DNA from: Bin55 sp965116055 | Lineage (GTDB): Bacteria > Pseudomonadota > Gammaproteobacteria > Pseudomonadales > Azotimanducaceae | Direction: 5' to 3' | NCBI GenBank assembly: GCA_965116055.1 | Contig: OZ220466.1 | Coordinates: forward strand, 2,108,001-2,172,000 | Length of the DNA stretch: 64,000 nt | Shown: one piece after another, positions 53,050-61,981 of the stretch | Numbering within the stretch: position 1 is the first letter of the stretch | How the letters are laid out: each line of letters opens with the position of its first letter | Position numbers and translations under genes: made by a program | The notes under the pieces: model-generated | The model's input: only the letters and a program-made list of their open reading frames with translations | Databases searched by the model: none | What the model was told of the DNA's origin: nothing

Positions 53050-54114
53050 GGCTCTTATGTAATAAAATGTGGACTTGGGCTAACAAATGGTTAAAATTAC
53101 GCTCAACTCATTGATCTTGCGTATGATGAAGAGAAAAGCGTTCGAGACCTGGCTGACCCAAACCGCCACGTTGACCGCCGCGCAGAAGCGGCAGGCGGTC
53201 AACGCGCTCCAAACGGCGAAGACCGATGACCTGCCCGCGGCGGTGCAGGCGCGGGAAACGGCGCTGCTCGCGTCGCGGACATGCATCCACTGTGGTAGCA
53301 AGGGGGCAGTGCGGCATGGGAAGAGTGCGGGTCTGGTGCGGTTTCGCTGCCGTGCGGCACCCTGTGGCAAGACCTTCACGGCGTTGACGGGCACGCCGTT
53401 GGCACGGTTGCGTCTCAAGTCGACCTGGATGACTTATCAGGCGTGCATGCGCAAGCGGATGACACTGCATCAGTCGGCCGCGGCATGTGGGATCAGTTAC
53501 CGCACGGCATTTCTCTGGCGACATCGGTTCCTGGCCAACGCGCGCACGCCGACGGCCCTTGAGGGTATCGTGGAAATGGACGAAACCTATTTCCTGCAAA
53601 GTTGCAAAGGCAGTCGCAGCTTGCGGCAGCGGCGTAAGCCGCGCAAGCGGGGCGGCGGTCGCGGGGTGCCCCGCGGTCGGAGCCAGGCGCATCGGCCGGT
53701 GCTGACGGCCGTGGCCCGCGGGGGCGCCACGTACGCCCAGCAGGTGCCCGACACCACGGCGACCACGCTCCAGGCGAACATCGCAACCTGGACGGCCAGG
53801 GACGCGGTGATCGTCAGCGACGCCCACCCCAGCTATCGCGCCGCCACGCGCGAGGCGGCGCGCCATCACCAGGTGATCAACCACCAACGCGGCGAGTCGG
53901 TGCGGGACGACGTATGGCACATCAGTACCGTCAATAACCGCCATATGTTCATGAAAAAACGCCTGAATCACGACTGCCGCGGCGTGTCGACCAAATACCT
54001 TGACAACTACATGCGGTGGCTACAGCTCCACGACTTCCATCCCGATAAAACCACCGAAACGAACTTCATTGTCGAGCCGGTCGGGCCCAATACACATATA
54101 ACAACATAAGAGCC
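53050..54114 (+). mobile_element. IS1595-family (ISXO2-like) insertion sequence, intact copy 3
   Basis: The 1065-bp element has imperfect terminal inverted repeats, left GGCTCTTATGTAATAAAATG and right ending ACATAAGAGCC, and a perfect 8-bp target duplication CAAAAGAA on both sides. It contains one full transposase gene. It is the best preserved of four copies in the window and probably the youngest. Confidence 0.92.
53087..54109 (+). CDS. IS1595-family transposase
   Basis: This 340-residue transposase has an N-terminal zinc-binding part (C66, C69, C88, C93 in CIHCG and CRAAPC), a helix-turn-helix-like stretch (MTLHQSAAACGISYRTAFLW) and the ISXO2-like DDE domain, with catalytic aspartates in VEMDETYF (D165) and VIVSDAHPSY (D245) and the last motif near STKYLDNYMRW. 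ATG 53087 may be too early; ATG 53126 (MKRKAFETWL) is an alternative. The frame is intact. Confidence 0.92.
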   Translation: MVKITLNSLILRMMKRKAFETWLTQTATLTAAQKRQAVNALQTAKTDDLPAAVQARETALLASRTCIHCGSKGAVRHGKSAGLVRFRCRAAPCGKTFTALTGTPLARLRLKSTWMTYQACMRKRMTLHQSAAACGISYRTAFLWRHRFLANARTPTALEGIVEMDETYFLQSCKGSRSLRQRRKPRKRGGGRGVPRGRSQAHRPVLTAVARGGATYAQQVPDTTATTLQANIATWTARDAVIVSDAHPSYRAATREAARHHQVINHQRGESVRDDVWHISTVNNRHMFMKKRLNHDCRGVSTKYLDNYMRWLQLHDFHPDKTTETNFIVEPVGPNTHITT

Positions 54115-54122
54115 CAAAAGAA
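54115..54122. repeat. 8-bp target duplication of IS1595 copy 3 (right)
   Basis: CAAAAGAA follows the right end of the element, identical to 53042-53049. Confidence 0.85.
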
Positions 54123-54177
54123 ATACCCGATGGTCAGTCTTCATCGCTTGCTATCCGTTTAACTTGAAGATACGTCT

Positions 54178-55518
54178 ATGCCTTTACCAGACTTGAATAC
54201 ATCCGCGCCGTTCCGATTTTTCGCTGTGTTAGTACTGGCCGTCGCTCTCACAGTACCGATAGCGTTGGTATGGATAGTCGTCGAACTGCGTTCCGATTAC
54301 GAGCAGGAAGCTTCGGACAATATTTCGCAAGGATGGGGGCCTAGACAAGTGATCGTAGGGCCGTTTCTCCATTTCAAAGTTCGTATTACCAACACAAAAA
54401 ATTCAAAAAATCAAACTAGCGGATATCGCATTGAGAATTACTTCGTTACGCCTAAGACCCTAACCGTTGAATCCTCATCGGCAACTGAAGTGCGTCAACG
54501 AGGCATCTTTGAGAAGCCTGTGTTCCTTTCAACAACTGCAATGAAAGGCAATTTTGCAGACAATTTGAAGAAACTTGCCGCACAACGCGATGTAGCCCCA
54601 AGCGATATCGAAAGTTGCTCATTGTTACTCGGCGTTTCCTTTTCCCAGTCGATACGAAGCCTATCCGGGCAATTCAAAGCTCGTGCGCTCGAATTTGAAC
54701 CGTCATCGCAGCCGTTTGGCTGGTCTGGTGAAGGCGTTCACGCTGTACTACATAAGAATAAGAACGAATGCATGGACGGCGCATTCGATATTCAGTTGAT
54801 TGCCCGTGGCTCCAATCGCCAATTGGTCGCATTAGTCGGCGACGAGAGTACCGCCACTGTACGAGCTACCTGGCCACATCCAGCATTTGAAGGGCGACAA
54901 CTCCCGGATAGCCACGACATTCAACCAAGCGGCTTCAACGCAAAGTGGACATCGAATGCCCTGGCTAGAGGTTTTGCCTCCCTCCTTGATGAAACGCAAT
55001 GGCTTGCGGTCTCTGAATCCGATACTGTAGGGTTTGCGTACCATGAACCTATTACTTTGTATCGCATGGTGACTCGTGCGGTCAAGTACGGATTCTTTGT
55101 CGTTGGCCTTACATTGCTTTCGATTTTCTGCCTAGAAATGCTCACCAATGTAAAGATCCACCCGATTCAGTACGTCATAGTTGGTGGTGGTCTTGCATTG
55201 TTCTATCTACTACTTCTTTCGTTCTCGGAACACATTGGCTTTGTGGCGTCTTATGTGCTCGCAAGTACTGTGCTTGCTAGTTTGATTGCTGGCTACGCTT
55301 GGCTAAGTACGCAACAACTCAAGTTCAGCGGAAGTATTGCAGGCTTACTAGCCGTAATTTACGCTGCTCTCTATGTTTGCTTATCCTCTACCGACTACGC
55401 ATTGCTGATCGGCAGTATTCTGCTCGTTGCGTTATTCATCGGATTGATGTACGCCACGCGCAATATGACGCAGGCTATTGCGGAAGCAACCGCCAGTACC
55501 AACCCAGACAGCCAATAG
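54178..55518 (+). CDS. creD: CreD-family inner membrane protein
   Basis: This 446-residue protein has one N-terminal membrane helix (about 13-37), a large periplasmic domain (FLHFKVRI, YFVTPKTLTVESS, LLGVSFSQSIRSLSG) and a C-terminal block of about five helices from residue 300 (YVIVGGGLALFYLLLLSFSE and later). This matches CreD (PF06123), whose loss or gain affects envelope stress tolerance and beta-lactam response in relatives. No creABC genes are next to it. Its upstream region is now occupied by the IS1595 element, ending 55 bp before the start. Confidence 0.82.
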   Translation: MPLPDLNTSAPFRFFAVLVLAVALTVPIALVWIVVELRSDYEQEASDNISQGWGPRQVIVGPFLHFKVRITNTKNSKNQTSGYRIENYFVTPKTLTVESSSATEVRQRGIFEKPVFLSTTAMKGNFADNLKKLAAQRDVAPSDIESCSLLLGVSFSQSIRSLSGQFKARALEFEPSSQPFGWSGEGVHAVLHKNKNECMDGAFDIQLIARGSNRQLVALVGDESTATVRATWPHPAFEGRQLPDSHDIQPSGFNAKWTSNALARGFASLLDETQWLAVSESDTVGFAYHEPITLYRMVTRAVKYGFFVVGLTLLSIFCLEMLTNVKIHPIQYVIVGGGLALFYLLLLSFSEHIGFVASYVLASTVLASLIAGYAWLSTQQLKFSGSIAGLLAVIYAALYVCLSSTDYALLIGSILLVALFIGLMYATRNMTQAIAEATASTNPDSQ

Positions 55519-55572
55519 AAAAAGCAAAATTACAATAGTTTGTCTGCAATCCTGAACTAGACGTTCTCAAGT

Positions 55573-55899
55573 ATGGGTGAATCGCAAGATAGCGTCTATC
55601 GCGTCTTGTTCCACAATCAAGGTAAGATCTTTGATGTGTTCGTGCGAAGCGTTGGTCGGGCCGAATTATTCGGTTTTCTTGAACTGCAAGATTTCGTTTT
55701 TTCCAACCCGACATCAATGGTCATCGACCCAACCGAAGACAAGCTACGCAACGAATTCAACGACGTCAAGCGCGTGTTCATCCCCATTGCAAGCGTAGAG
55801 CGCATTGATGAGGTGGATGAAATCGGCGAAGCTAAGATCACGGAAACTGACGGTACCAAAATTCACCAGTTTCCCACCCTTCAAAGACCGAAGCGTTGA
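55573..55899 (+). CDS. DUF1820 family protein
   Basis: This small protein of 108 residues is conserved in gammaproteobacteria. The stretch VYRVLFHNQGKIFDVFVRSV then LFGFLELQDFVFSNPTSMVI and FNDVKRVFIPIASVERIDEV is characteristic of DUF1820. The function is unknown. It is followed after 39 bp by an FAD oxidoreductase. Confidence 0.88.
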   Translation: MGESQDSVYRVLFHNQGKIFDVFVRSVGRAELFGFLELQDFVFSNPTSMVIDPTEDKLRNEFNDVKRVFIPIASVERIDEVDEIGEAKITETDGTKIHQFPTLQRPKR

Positions 55900-55938
55900 T
55901 CCCTGCTTGGGATTCAGCTGACCTTTAGAACTTCGTTC

Positions 55939-57186
55939 ATGTCGGTTGTTATCGTGGGTGCCGGCCACGCCGGGGTACAAGTCGCAGCGAGCTTGCGACA
56001 GCTCAAGTACGAGGGTGAAATAACCCTGATTGGTGCGGAACCCTATACGCCATATCAGCGACCGCCTTTATCGAAGGAATATCTGCGGCATGAACAAGAC
56101 CTAGATCGAATCACCCTGAGACCTAAGGCGTTCTATAGAAATAACGCTATTCGGCTCATGCTTGAACGCGAGGTTCTAGCGATTGATCGAAATGCACAAA
56201 TGGTCGAATTAGCAAGTAATGAACGGGTCCCATACGATAAACTCGTACTAGCCACTGGATCTAAGCCGATCAGTCCACCTATACCCGGCAGAGACTTGCA
56301 ATGTGTGAATCTTTTTCGATCTATCGACGAAGTTGACGCGATCTTGAATGATCTCGGATCCTCCAACCGAGTTGGAATCATTGGCGGCGGTTACATAGGT
56401 TTAGAGGTTGCAGCGTCGCTCAGGCAACTTGAACTTGCAGTATCCGTCGTGGAAATGGAAGAACGGTTGCTTAAACGCGTGGCTACCGAAATGCTTGGGG
56501 AGTACTTTAAGGCATTACACCAACAGCACCATGTTGACCTCCATCTATCTTCACAAGTCGTTGAGATTATTGGGGACGGCGACGGCCGCGCAACAGCGTT
56601 GTCCATGTCTAACGGTACAAAAATTGATGTTGACCTCGTCATCATTGGTGTAGGTGTCCAACCGGTTACCGCGCTTGCTTCTCAAGCGGACTTACATATT
56701 GACAACGGTATCCTGGTCAACGAACGGTGCGAGACAAACGATGATCGCATTTATGCAGTGGGCGACTGTACTAATCATCCCAACCCCTTACTGAATCGCC
56801 GACTCCGACTTGAATCCGTTCCTAATGCTATGGAACAAGCGCGTGTCGCTGCTTCCAATATCGTCGGCAAACCCTCCGTTTACGCGAGTTACCCGTGGTT
56901 CTGGTCAGATCAATTCGACGTAAAACTACAAATGGTCGGTTTCTCACACGAGGCTGATAGTACCGTTAGGCGGACTGCGAAAGAACCAAATGCCTTCACC
57001 GACTTTCACTTCAAAAACGGCGTGCTAGTCGGTGCGGACTCAATCAATTCAGGCAAAGAATTTATGGCCGCGCGTCTGCTTTGCGGCAAGAAGGTTGATG
57101 CCGACTCCATTAAAAATAGTCAGATTGATCTTCGATCAATTGTTAAAAGAGAACCGCTCCAAACTTCGATATTGAAATTTGATTAG
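55939..57186 (+). CDS. FAD-dependent ferredoxin/rubredoxin reductase-like oxidoreductase
   Basis: This 415-residue flavoprotein has the FAD motif VIVGAGHAGVQVAASLR at the N-terminus, the NAD(P)H-binding GIIGGGYIGLEVAASLR in the middle, YAVGDCTNHPN near residue 275, and a C-terminal reductase domain (WFWSDQFDVKLQMVGFSH). It would pass electrons from NAD(P)H to a small iron-sulfur protein, as in Rieske oxygenase or P450 systems. No partner ferredoxin is in the window. Confidence 0.88.
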   Translation: MSVVIVGAGHAGVQVAASLRQLKYEGEITLIGAEPYTPYQRPPLSKEYLRHEQDLDRITLRPKAFYRNNAIRLMLEREVLAIDRNAQMVELASNERVPYDKLVLATGSKPISPPIPGRDLQCVNLFRSIDEVDAILNDLGSSNRVGIIGGGYIGLEVAASLRQLELAVSVVEMEERLLKRVATEMLGEYFKALHQQHHVDLHLSSQVVEIIGDGDGRATALSMSNGTKIDVDLVIIGVGVQPVTALASQADLHIDNGILVNERCETNDDRIYAVGDCTNHPNPLLNRRLRLESVPNAMEQARVAASNIVGKPSVYASYPWFWSDQFDVKLQMVGFSHEADSTVRRTAKEPNAFTDFHFKNGVLVGADSINSGKEFMAARLLCGKKVDADSIKNSQIDLRSIVKREPLQTSILKFD

Positions 57187-57383
57187 TCGAACTTGCTGAT
57201 TGACATCCAGGAAAATAAAGAGACGCGTAGACGCAGGTGAAAATGCTCGAAATATGGACTTTGATCAGATTGATGTGCGTGCTAAACCCAGTGAAGTTAT
57301 CGCCGTCTATAACAACTCGTCCCGGTCGCAGCGTTTTAGTTTTGCGGAGTATGTACTTGACGTAACTAAAGGCGTTCCTTCTA

Positions 57384-57406
57384 GGGCTTATATACCTAAC
57401 TTGACA
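57384..57406 (+). repeat. 23-bp repeat, inverted partner at 59574-59596
   Basis: The sequence starting GGGCTTATATACCTAACTTG occurs here on the plus strand and, with one mismatch, on the minus strand at 59574-59596. The two copies enclose the fourth IS1595 copy and most of the tnpB element. A shorter relative (minus strand, GGGACTTATATAC) lies at 61982-61996. Confidence 0.75.
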
Positions 57407-57425
57407 TAGCAAGATAGCTTCATTT

Positions 57426-58250
57426 GGCTCTTATGTAATCAAATGTTGATTTGAGCTAACATATAGCTAAAATGATGTTCAACCTATTGATTTTGCGCAT
57501 GATGAAGAGAAACGCGTTCGAGACCTGGTTAACCCAAACCGCCGCGTTGACGGCTGCGTAGAAGCGGCAGGCGGTCAAGACGCGCCAAACGGAGAAGACT
57601 GATGAGCTGCCCGCGTCGCGGACGTTCGCCCACTGTGGCAGCAAGGGGGTGGTACGGCATGGGAGAGTGCTGGCCTGGTGCGTTTTTGCTGTCGCGCGGC
57701 ACCTGTGGCAAGACCTTCACGGCATTGACGGGCACGCCGTTGGCGCGGTTGTGTTTCAAGTCGACCTGGATGGCTTATCAAGCGTGCATGTGCACGCGGA
57801 TGACGCTACATCAGTCGGCCGCGGCATGCGGGATCAGTTACCGCACGGCGTTTCTCTGGCGACATCGGTTCCTGGCCAACGCGCGCACGCCGACGGCCCT
57901 TGAGGGTATCGTGGAAATGGACGAAACCTATTTCCTGGAAAGTTGCAAAGGCAGTCGCAGCTTGCGGCAGCGCCGTAAGCCGCGGAAGCGGGGCGGTCGT
58001 CGCGGGGTGCCCCGCGGTCGGAACCAGGCGCATCGGTGCGAGACGACATGTGGCACATCAATACCGTCAATAACCGCCATAGGTTCATGAAAAAACGCCT
58101 GCATCATGACCACCGCGGCGTGTCGACCAAATACCTTGACAACGACATGCAGTGGCTACAACGACACGATTTCCATCCCGACCAAACCACCGACACGAAC
58201 TTCATGATTGAGCAGGTCGGATCGGATACACATATAACAATATAAGAGCC
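57426..58250 (+). mobile_element. IS1595-family insertion sequence, decayed copy 4
   Basis: The terminal repeats are preserved (GGCTCTTATGT at 57426; TATAAGAGCC ending 58250). Internally the transposase gene has an in-frame stop early (TAG after ALTAA), frameshifts, and a deletion joining SQAHR directly to the NNRH region, so the second catalytic aspartate is lost. No clean 8-bp duplication flanks it. It lies directly before tnpB. Confidence 0.82.
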
Positions 58251-58285
58251 TAAAATTTTATTCCAGTCAAAGCAAACCCTATCCC

Positions 58286-59440
58286 GTGTCTTCTTACCGC
58301 GTTGTCGAGTTCATGCTACTCCCCGGCTCTCGGAGTAAAGCGAGCAAGTTGAACCAACTGGCCGGCGCGAACCGATGGGTGTGGAATCGAATCCTGGCGG
58401 AAACGCATGCGGCGTATCTCGCGTTCAAACACGATGGCAAGGACAAGCCGTGTCTCTCGTTCCATTCGGTCAAGGACGCGCATGGCAACATCCTTCGTCC
58501 CGGTCTGGCCGCGCGATTCGTCGCGTTACGCAAAGACACGCCCTGGTTACAGGAACTACCATCAAACGAAGTGCGCTACACCTTGAAGCGTCAGGCTGAC
58601 GCATGGAAACGCTTCTTCAAGGAGCCATCGGCGGGACAACCGCGATTCAAGTCGTATGGTCATGGCGATGCATTCACCATCCCGCAAAAGGTGCGCCTTC
58701 GTACCGACCCCAAAGGTATGACATACCTTGCGATTCCTAAGACCGGGGAATATAGACTTCAAAGATCGGGCGGTCATCCGTGTGCCGAGGCCAGGCCAAA
58801 GCAGGTGGTAGTCAAACGCGTCCTGAACCGATGGCGCTGCTTTGTGACCTACGACATTGGGGAAGTCGCGCTTCCGGACAACGGCCTGTCGGTTGGCGTG
58901 GACCGCAACTGTGGTCAAATCGCGACGAGTGACGGACGTTTTTACGTCATGCCTGATACTTCCCGCTTGCAAGCGAAAGCGCGCCGCTATCAGCGTCGCA
59001 TGGCACGACGCAAGAAGGGATCCAACCGGAGAGGGATTGCCAAACACCGCTACGCGAAGGCGCAGAAGCAATTGGCGATGATCCGTAGAAACTACTTGCA
59101 CCATGCGACTCGTGACTTGAGCAACCGCTTTGGTACGGTGTGTATTGAAGATCTGCATGTCAAGGCAATGACAGCTTCTGCGAAAGGTACCGTAGCAAAT
59201 CCCGGCGTGAACGTACGCGCCAAAGCTGCACTGAACCGGTCCATCCTTGACACGGGGTGGTCAATATTCGAGTGGATGCTGGCTTACAAGACGCACCGGG
59301 TGGTGCAAGTTGACGCGGCGTATACGTCACAGACCTGTTCATCTTGTGGTCATGTGGCCAAAGCAAATCGTGTTTCGCAATCCCGCTTTCACTGCGCGCA
59401 TTGTGGCTTCAAGAGCAACGCCGATATGAACGCGGCTTGA
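58286..59440 (+). CDS. tnpB: TnpB, RNA-guided nuclease of an IS1341-type element
   Basis: This IS200/IS605-family TnpB protein has 384 residues. The RuvC-like catalytic residues are present: D206 in LSVGVDRN, E288 in VCIEDLHV and D380 in NADMN; the zinc finger is CSSCGH (351-356) with FHCAHCGF (368-375). The gene ends four residues after D380. In another frame the expected tail LNIKARGTGASGRLRSVGVG then SDVALRKQGRGTRQRD continues to about 59540, so one T appears to be missing at GCGGCTTGA. The tail is poorly ordered in relatives, and the catalytic part is whole. No tnpA lies next to it. The start is GTG. Confidence 0.88.
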   Translation: MSSYRVVEFMLLPGSRSKASKLNQLAGANRWVWNRILAETHAAYLAFKHDGKDKPCLSFHSVKDAHGNILRPGLAARFVALRKDTPWLQELPSNEVRYTLKRQADAWKRFFKEPSAGQPRFKSYGHGDAFTIPQKVRLRTDPKGMTYLAIPKTGEYRLQRSGGHPCAEARPKQVVVKRVLNRWRCFVTYDIGEVALPDNGLSVGVDRNCGQIATSDGRFYVMPDTSRLQAKARRYQRRMARRKKGSNRRGIAKHRYAKAQKQLAMIRRNYLHHATRDLSNRFGTVCIEDLHVKAMTASAKGTVANPGVNVRAKAALNRSILDTGWSIFEWMLAYKTHRVVQVDAAYTSQTCSSCGHVAKANRVSQSRFHCAHCGFKSNADMNAA

Positions 59441-59584
59441 ATATCAAGGCCCGGGGGACTGGGGCATCTGGGCGGCTCAGGAGCGTAGGCGTTGGCCTCT
59501 CCGATGTGGCTTTGCGTAAGCAAGGACGCGGTACCCGTCAACGAGATATGCAAACAATTGACAGGTTCGTGCCTGTCAACTTAG
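59400..59584 (+). ncRNA. predicted omega-RNA and right end of the tnpB element
   Basis: In this family the guide RNA is made from the 3' end of tnpB and the right end of the element, ending just at the element border so that the guide is flanking DNA. Here the 3' part of tnpB, its out-of-frame tail and the terminal hairpin at 59558-59579 fit that plan. The exact 5' end cannot be seen, and the border is probably within a few bases after the hairpin. Confidence 0.35.
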
Positions 59585-60287
59585 GTATATAAGCCCCTTC
59601 CTTCTTAGCGTATAGTCGACAAACCGAATCGGGCGGGATGCGAAATTTGGTGCCGTGATCCCGCAGACCCGGGCTTTCCGGGGCTCGCTCCCGCACATCA
59701 AAGTCGATAGCAATCCCGCCGGTTGTTACTTCGTAAACAAACTCGGATAGCAAAAAAGTCTCAAACGCATCAGCCCGTATAAATCGGACTTTCCCCTGCT
59801 TCCTCTCCCCGCGCACAAGCAATAACCGCCGCAACTTGCCACCGACCGCGGCGATCAATTCGTCTTGCGACCAGTATGGTGCCGGTCCTTTGCCCTTGAG
59901 CGGATGCACGATGATCTGCTCGTTATCGTCGAAAACCCGGAACCGGTCAGACTTGCCCATGATGGTATGCCGGAAACTCATGCGGTTTTGCGCATCTTTC
60001 CAGCCGTGTTTGCGAACCAGATAGCGCATGATCTTGTCCGGCCCGTGAGGCGTCTTGTGAAACAGCGTTACAAGATTCGTTCTCTCGCTGAACCACTTCA
60101 ATTCCCAGCCTACCGAGTCAGGTATGTCCTTATTCCCAGCCGTCAAGCAAAGCAAATATTCCAGAAATATGCAGGGTGCGCCGGTTCCCCGATATTCGTT
60201 GGGCAGGTCGTACCATCCGTGCGCGATCAACTTGCGCACGGAATCAAACAGCGCCTTGCGAGTTTTCGGGGGTTCGGTTCTTTTCAT
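59538..60287 (-). CDS. type II restriction endonuclease, MvaI/BcnI-like
   Basis: This 249-residue protein resembles the MvaI/BcnI family, monomeric enzymes that nick each strand of CCNGG-like sites. The catalytic pattern P-D-x4-E-x-K is in IPDSVGWELKWFSER (D57, E62, K64), after an N-terminal GAPCIFLEYLLCL. Other blocks are HKTPHGPDKIMRYLVRKHG and ADAFETFLLSEFVYEVTTGG. The last 15-20 residues are read through the hairpin of the tnpB element, so the original C-terminus may be altered; overall length is still normal for the family. It overlaps the methyltransferase by four bases. Confidence 0.75.
   Translation of the reverse strand: MKRTEPPKTRKALFDSVRKLIAHGWYDLPNEYRGTGAPCIFLEYLLCLTAGNKDIPDSVGWELKWFSERTNLVTLFHKTPHGPDKIMRYLVRKHGWKDAQNRMSFRHTIMGKSDRFRVFDDNEQIIVHPLKGKGPAPYWSQDELIAAVGGKLRRLLLVRGERKQGKVRFIRADAFETFLLSEFVYEVTTGGIAIDFDVRERAPESPGLRDHGTKFRIPPDSVCRLYAKKEGAYIPKLTGTNLSIVCISR
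59558..59579. repeat. right-end hairpin of the tnpB element
   Basis: TTGACAGG, a 6-nt loop TTCGTG and CCTGTCAA form a perfect 8-bp stem. Such subterminal hairpins are recognised in single-stranded form by TnpA and are part of the omega-RNA. It lies inside the endonuclease reading frame on the opposite strand. Confidence 0.75.
59585..59599 (+). repeat. 15-bp direct repeat (left), partner at 61982-61996
   Basis: GTATATAAGCCCCTT here and GTATATAAGTCCCTT at 61982-61996 differ at one base. They enclose the type II R-M pair and the IS1016-like transposase. Confidence 0.6.
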
Positions 60288-61081
60288 CTGATGATTCCGT
60301 CAAGGGCCTGTAGACGTTCTTCCGCAAGCCTACAATACGCATCGGAAAGCTCGAAACCTATCCACTCCCGATTGACGTTGATCGCAGCCATCGCGGTCGA
60401 GCCGGACCCCATGAACGGATCAAGGATGATTCTTCCATCCGTGGCTTTGATGCAACGCTGCGCCAACTCCACGGGAAACGGCGCAGGGTGAGGGTTCTTT
60501 GTCTCTTGGGGAATATGCCAAACATCGCCCAACGCATTTGCCTTTTTCGCCAGTCGGAAATTCGGTTTGGCAATCAGGTAAATCACTTCATAGCTGGGGA
60601 CGAAGTAGCCCGGATTGAAGTTGATACCGTCGCTCCGTTTCCAAATGATGATCTGGCGAACAGGCAAGCCCGCTGTGATTTCGTCCGCCAGACGCTGCCA
60701 AAGCCCATTCTGAACACGCCATTTGTGGTTGTAGAAGATCGCCCCGTCGTCGCGCAGAACGCGCCACATGGCCCTTAGACAGCGCTGTTGCCATCCGATA
60801 TATTCGTCGTGCGGCATACAATCATCGTGACGGTCATAGCCCTCAATAAGCGCAGCGTTTTTCCACTTCCCGCCTCTGCCGTCTTTAAGGCCGTTGCCGG
60901 TACTGTTCTTGAGATTGTAGGGCGGGCTGGTTACGATCAGGTCGATGGAGCCTTGCGGCAACTTGGCCATCAATTCGAGACAGTCGCCATGGTGAATCTT
61001 GCCTAGCCACGGCCCTATGGTATGCGGCGAGGTTCGCGTTACCGCGCCGGTCAGAAACTGGTCGAAACCGATGTCGCTCAT
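60284..61081 (-). CDS. type II DNA methyltransferase (beta-class, TSPPY)
   Basis: This 265-residue DNA methyltransferase has the catalytic motif TSPPY near the N-terminus (IVTSPPYNLK) and the SAM motif DPFMGSGST near the C-terminus, the beta-class order. SPPY is usual for N4-cytosine methylases, in keeping with the MvaI/BcnI-like partner. The start chosen is ATG 61081 (MSDIGFDQFL), which overlaps the stop of the transposase remnant by ATGA; the frame is open 30 bases further up. It protects the host from the endonuclease encoded next. Confidence 0.85.
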   Translation of the reverse strand: MSDIGFDQFLTGAVTRTSPHTIGPWLGKIHHGDCLELMAKLPQGSIDLIVTSPPYNLKNSTGNGLKDGRGGKWKNAALIEGYDRHDDCMPHDEYIGWQQRCLRAMWRVLRDDGAIFYNHKWRVQNGLWQRLADEITAGLPVRQIIIWKRSDGINFNPGYFVPSYEVIYLIAKPNFRLAKKANALGDVWHIPQETKNPHPAPFPVELAQRCIKATDGRIILDPFMGSGSTAMAAINVNREWIGFELSDAYCRLAEERLQALDGIIR

Positions 61082-61943
61082 TTGATTAGTTTCGCGTAGG
61101 TCAGGCGGCAACCTGAACAGGCACCCAAGGCCGCCTCAAGCCGTTGGCCGACATCCATCTTGCGGAAATGCCACCGAGCCTGAAATTCGTCTAAATAACG
61201 ATGTAGGCGCTTCCATGTCAAGTAGTGGAAAGTGCCTATATAGCCTCGCTTGAGCAGGCTCCAGAATCTCTTGATTCCGTTGGTGTGCGCCTGGCCGTTA
61301 ACATACTCGCCGACCGAGTGCGCCACGCTTCCGAAGTCGAAACCGACAAGACTACGGTAGGCGTAATACTTGTCGGTGTACAGCGTTGACCCCTTCGCGA
61401 CGTTTGCTTTGATGATTCTATGCATTGTGGCTCGATCTGTTCTAGGCGCGGCCTGCAATCGAATCTGGCCGCTTTCTCGGTTCTTTACACCCAGCACCGG
61501 GGCATTGCATACGGCCCCGCAACCTGCACGCAGTCGTTTGCTGGCGTGCTTATTCTTTTCTAGACCGACAACGTAAGTATCGTCGGCTTCTTTCTTGAAA
61601 GCCGAAGGGCCTCCCGCGCTGTTGATCTGCTTGGCTACTTCTTCGCGCAGTCTACCAAGCATGAACCACGCGGTCTTTTGCGTCATGCCCAATTCGCGGG
61701 CCAGTTGAGTGGAAGGGATGCCCTTGCGATGGCTGGGTACCGCCAGATCGCCGCGAGCCATTTTTGTTGCGGCAACGCGCTTTTCTCGAAAAGAGCCCCT
61801 TTTCGAACACTGAATTGTTTGCCGTAGTCGGCGCACTTGTGCTTGTGGCCGCGAGACAGGCGGTAGAATTTTTCGTCGGAGAATTTGTGCAGGAAGAAGG
61901 TTAGCAGGCTATTGCTATTGGAAAGTGAGATCATAGCGGCCAT
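61078..61943 (-). pseudogene. IS1016-like (IS1595-family) transposase, frameshifted
   Basis: The N-terminal part is in the frame starting 61943 (SNSNSLLTFFLHKFSDEKFY, then HKHKCADYGKQFSVRKGALF). It changes frame near 61730 to GIPSTQLARELGMTQKTAWF then LYTDKYYAYRSLVGFDFGSV, VNGQAHTNGIKRFWSLLKRG and WKRLHRYLDEFQARW. The zinc-binding region has lost cysteines (CADY for CxxC) and seems shortened. The C-terminal catalytic stretch is whole. It is a different subgroup from the four ISXO2-like copies. Its stop overlaps the methyltransferase start. Confidence 0.8.
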
Positions 61944-61981
61944 TCCTTACTAGGTGACACCATATCTTTTTTCTGTATCAA

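Noticed and set aside
57200..57409. Plus-strand open frame of 69 codons after the FAD oxidoreductase
   Set aside because: No convincing ribosome site or family, and its end overlaps the 23-bp repeat.
57418..58258. Target duplication around IS1595 copy 4
   Set aside because: The flanking 8-mers (CTTCATTT and TAAAATTT) share only a few bases, so no duplication can be claimed.
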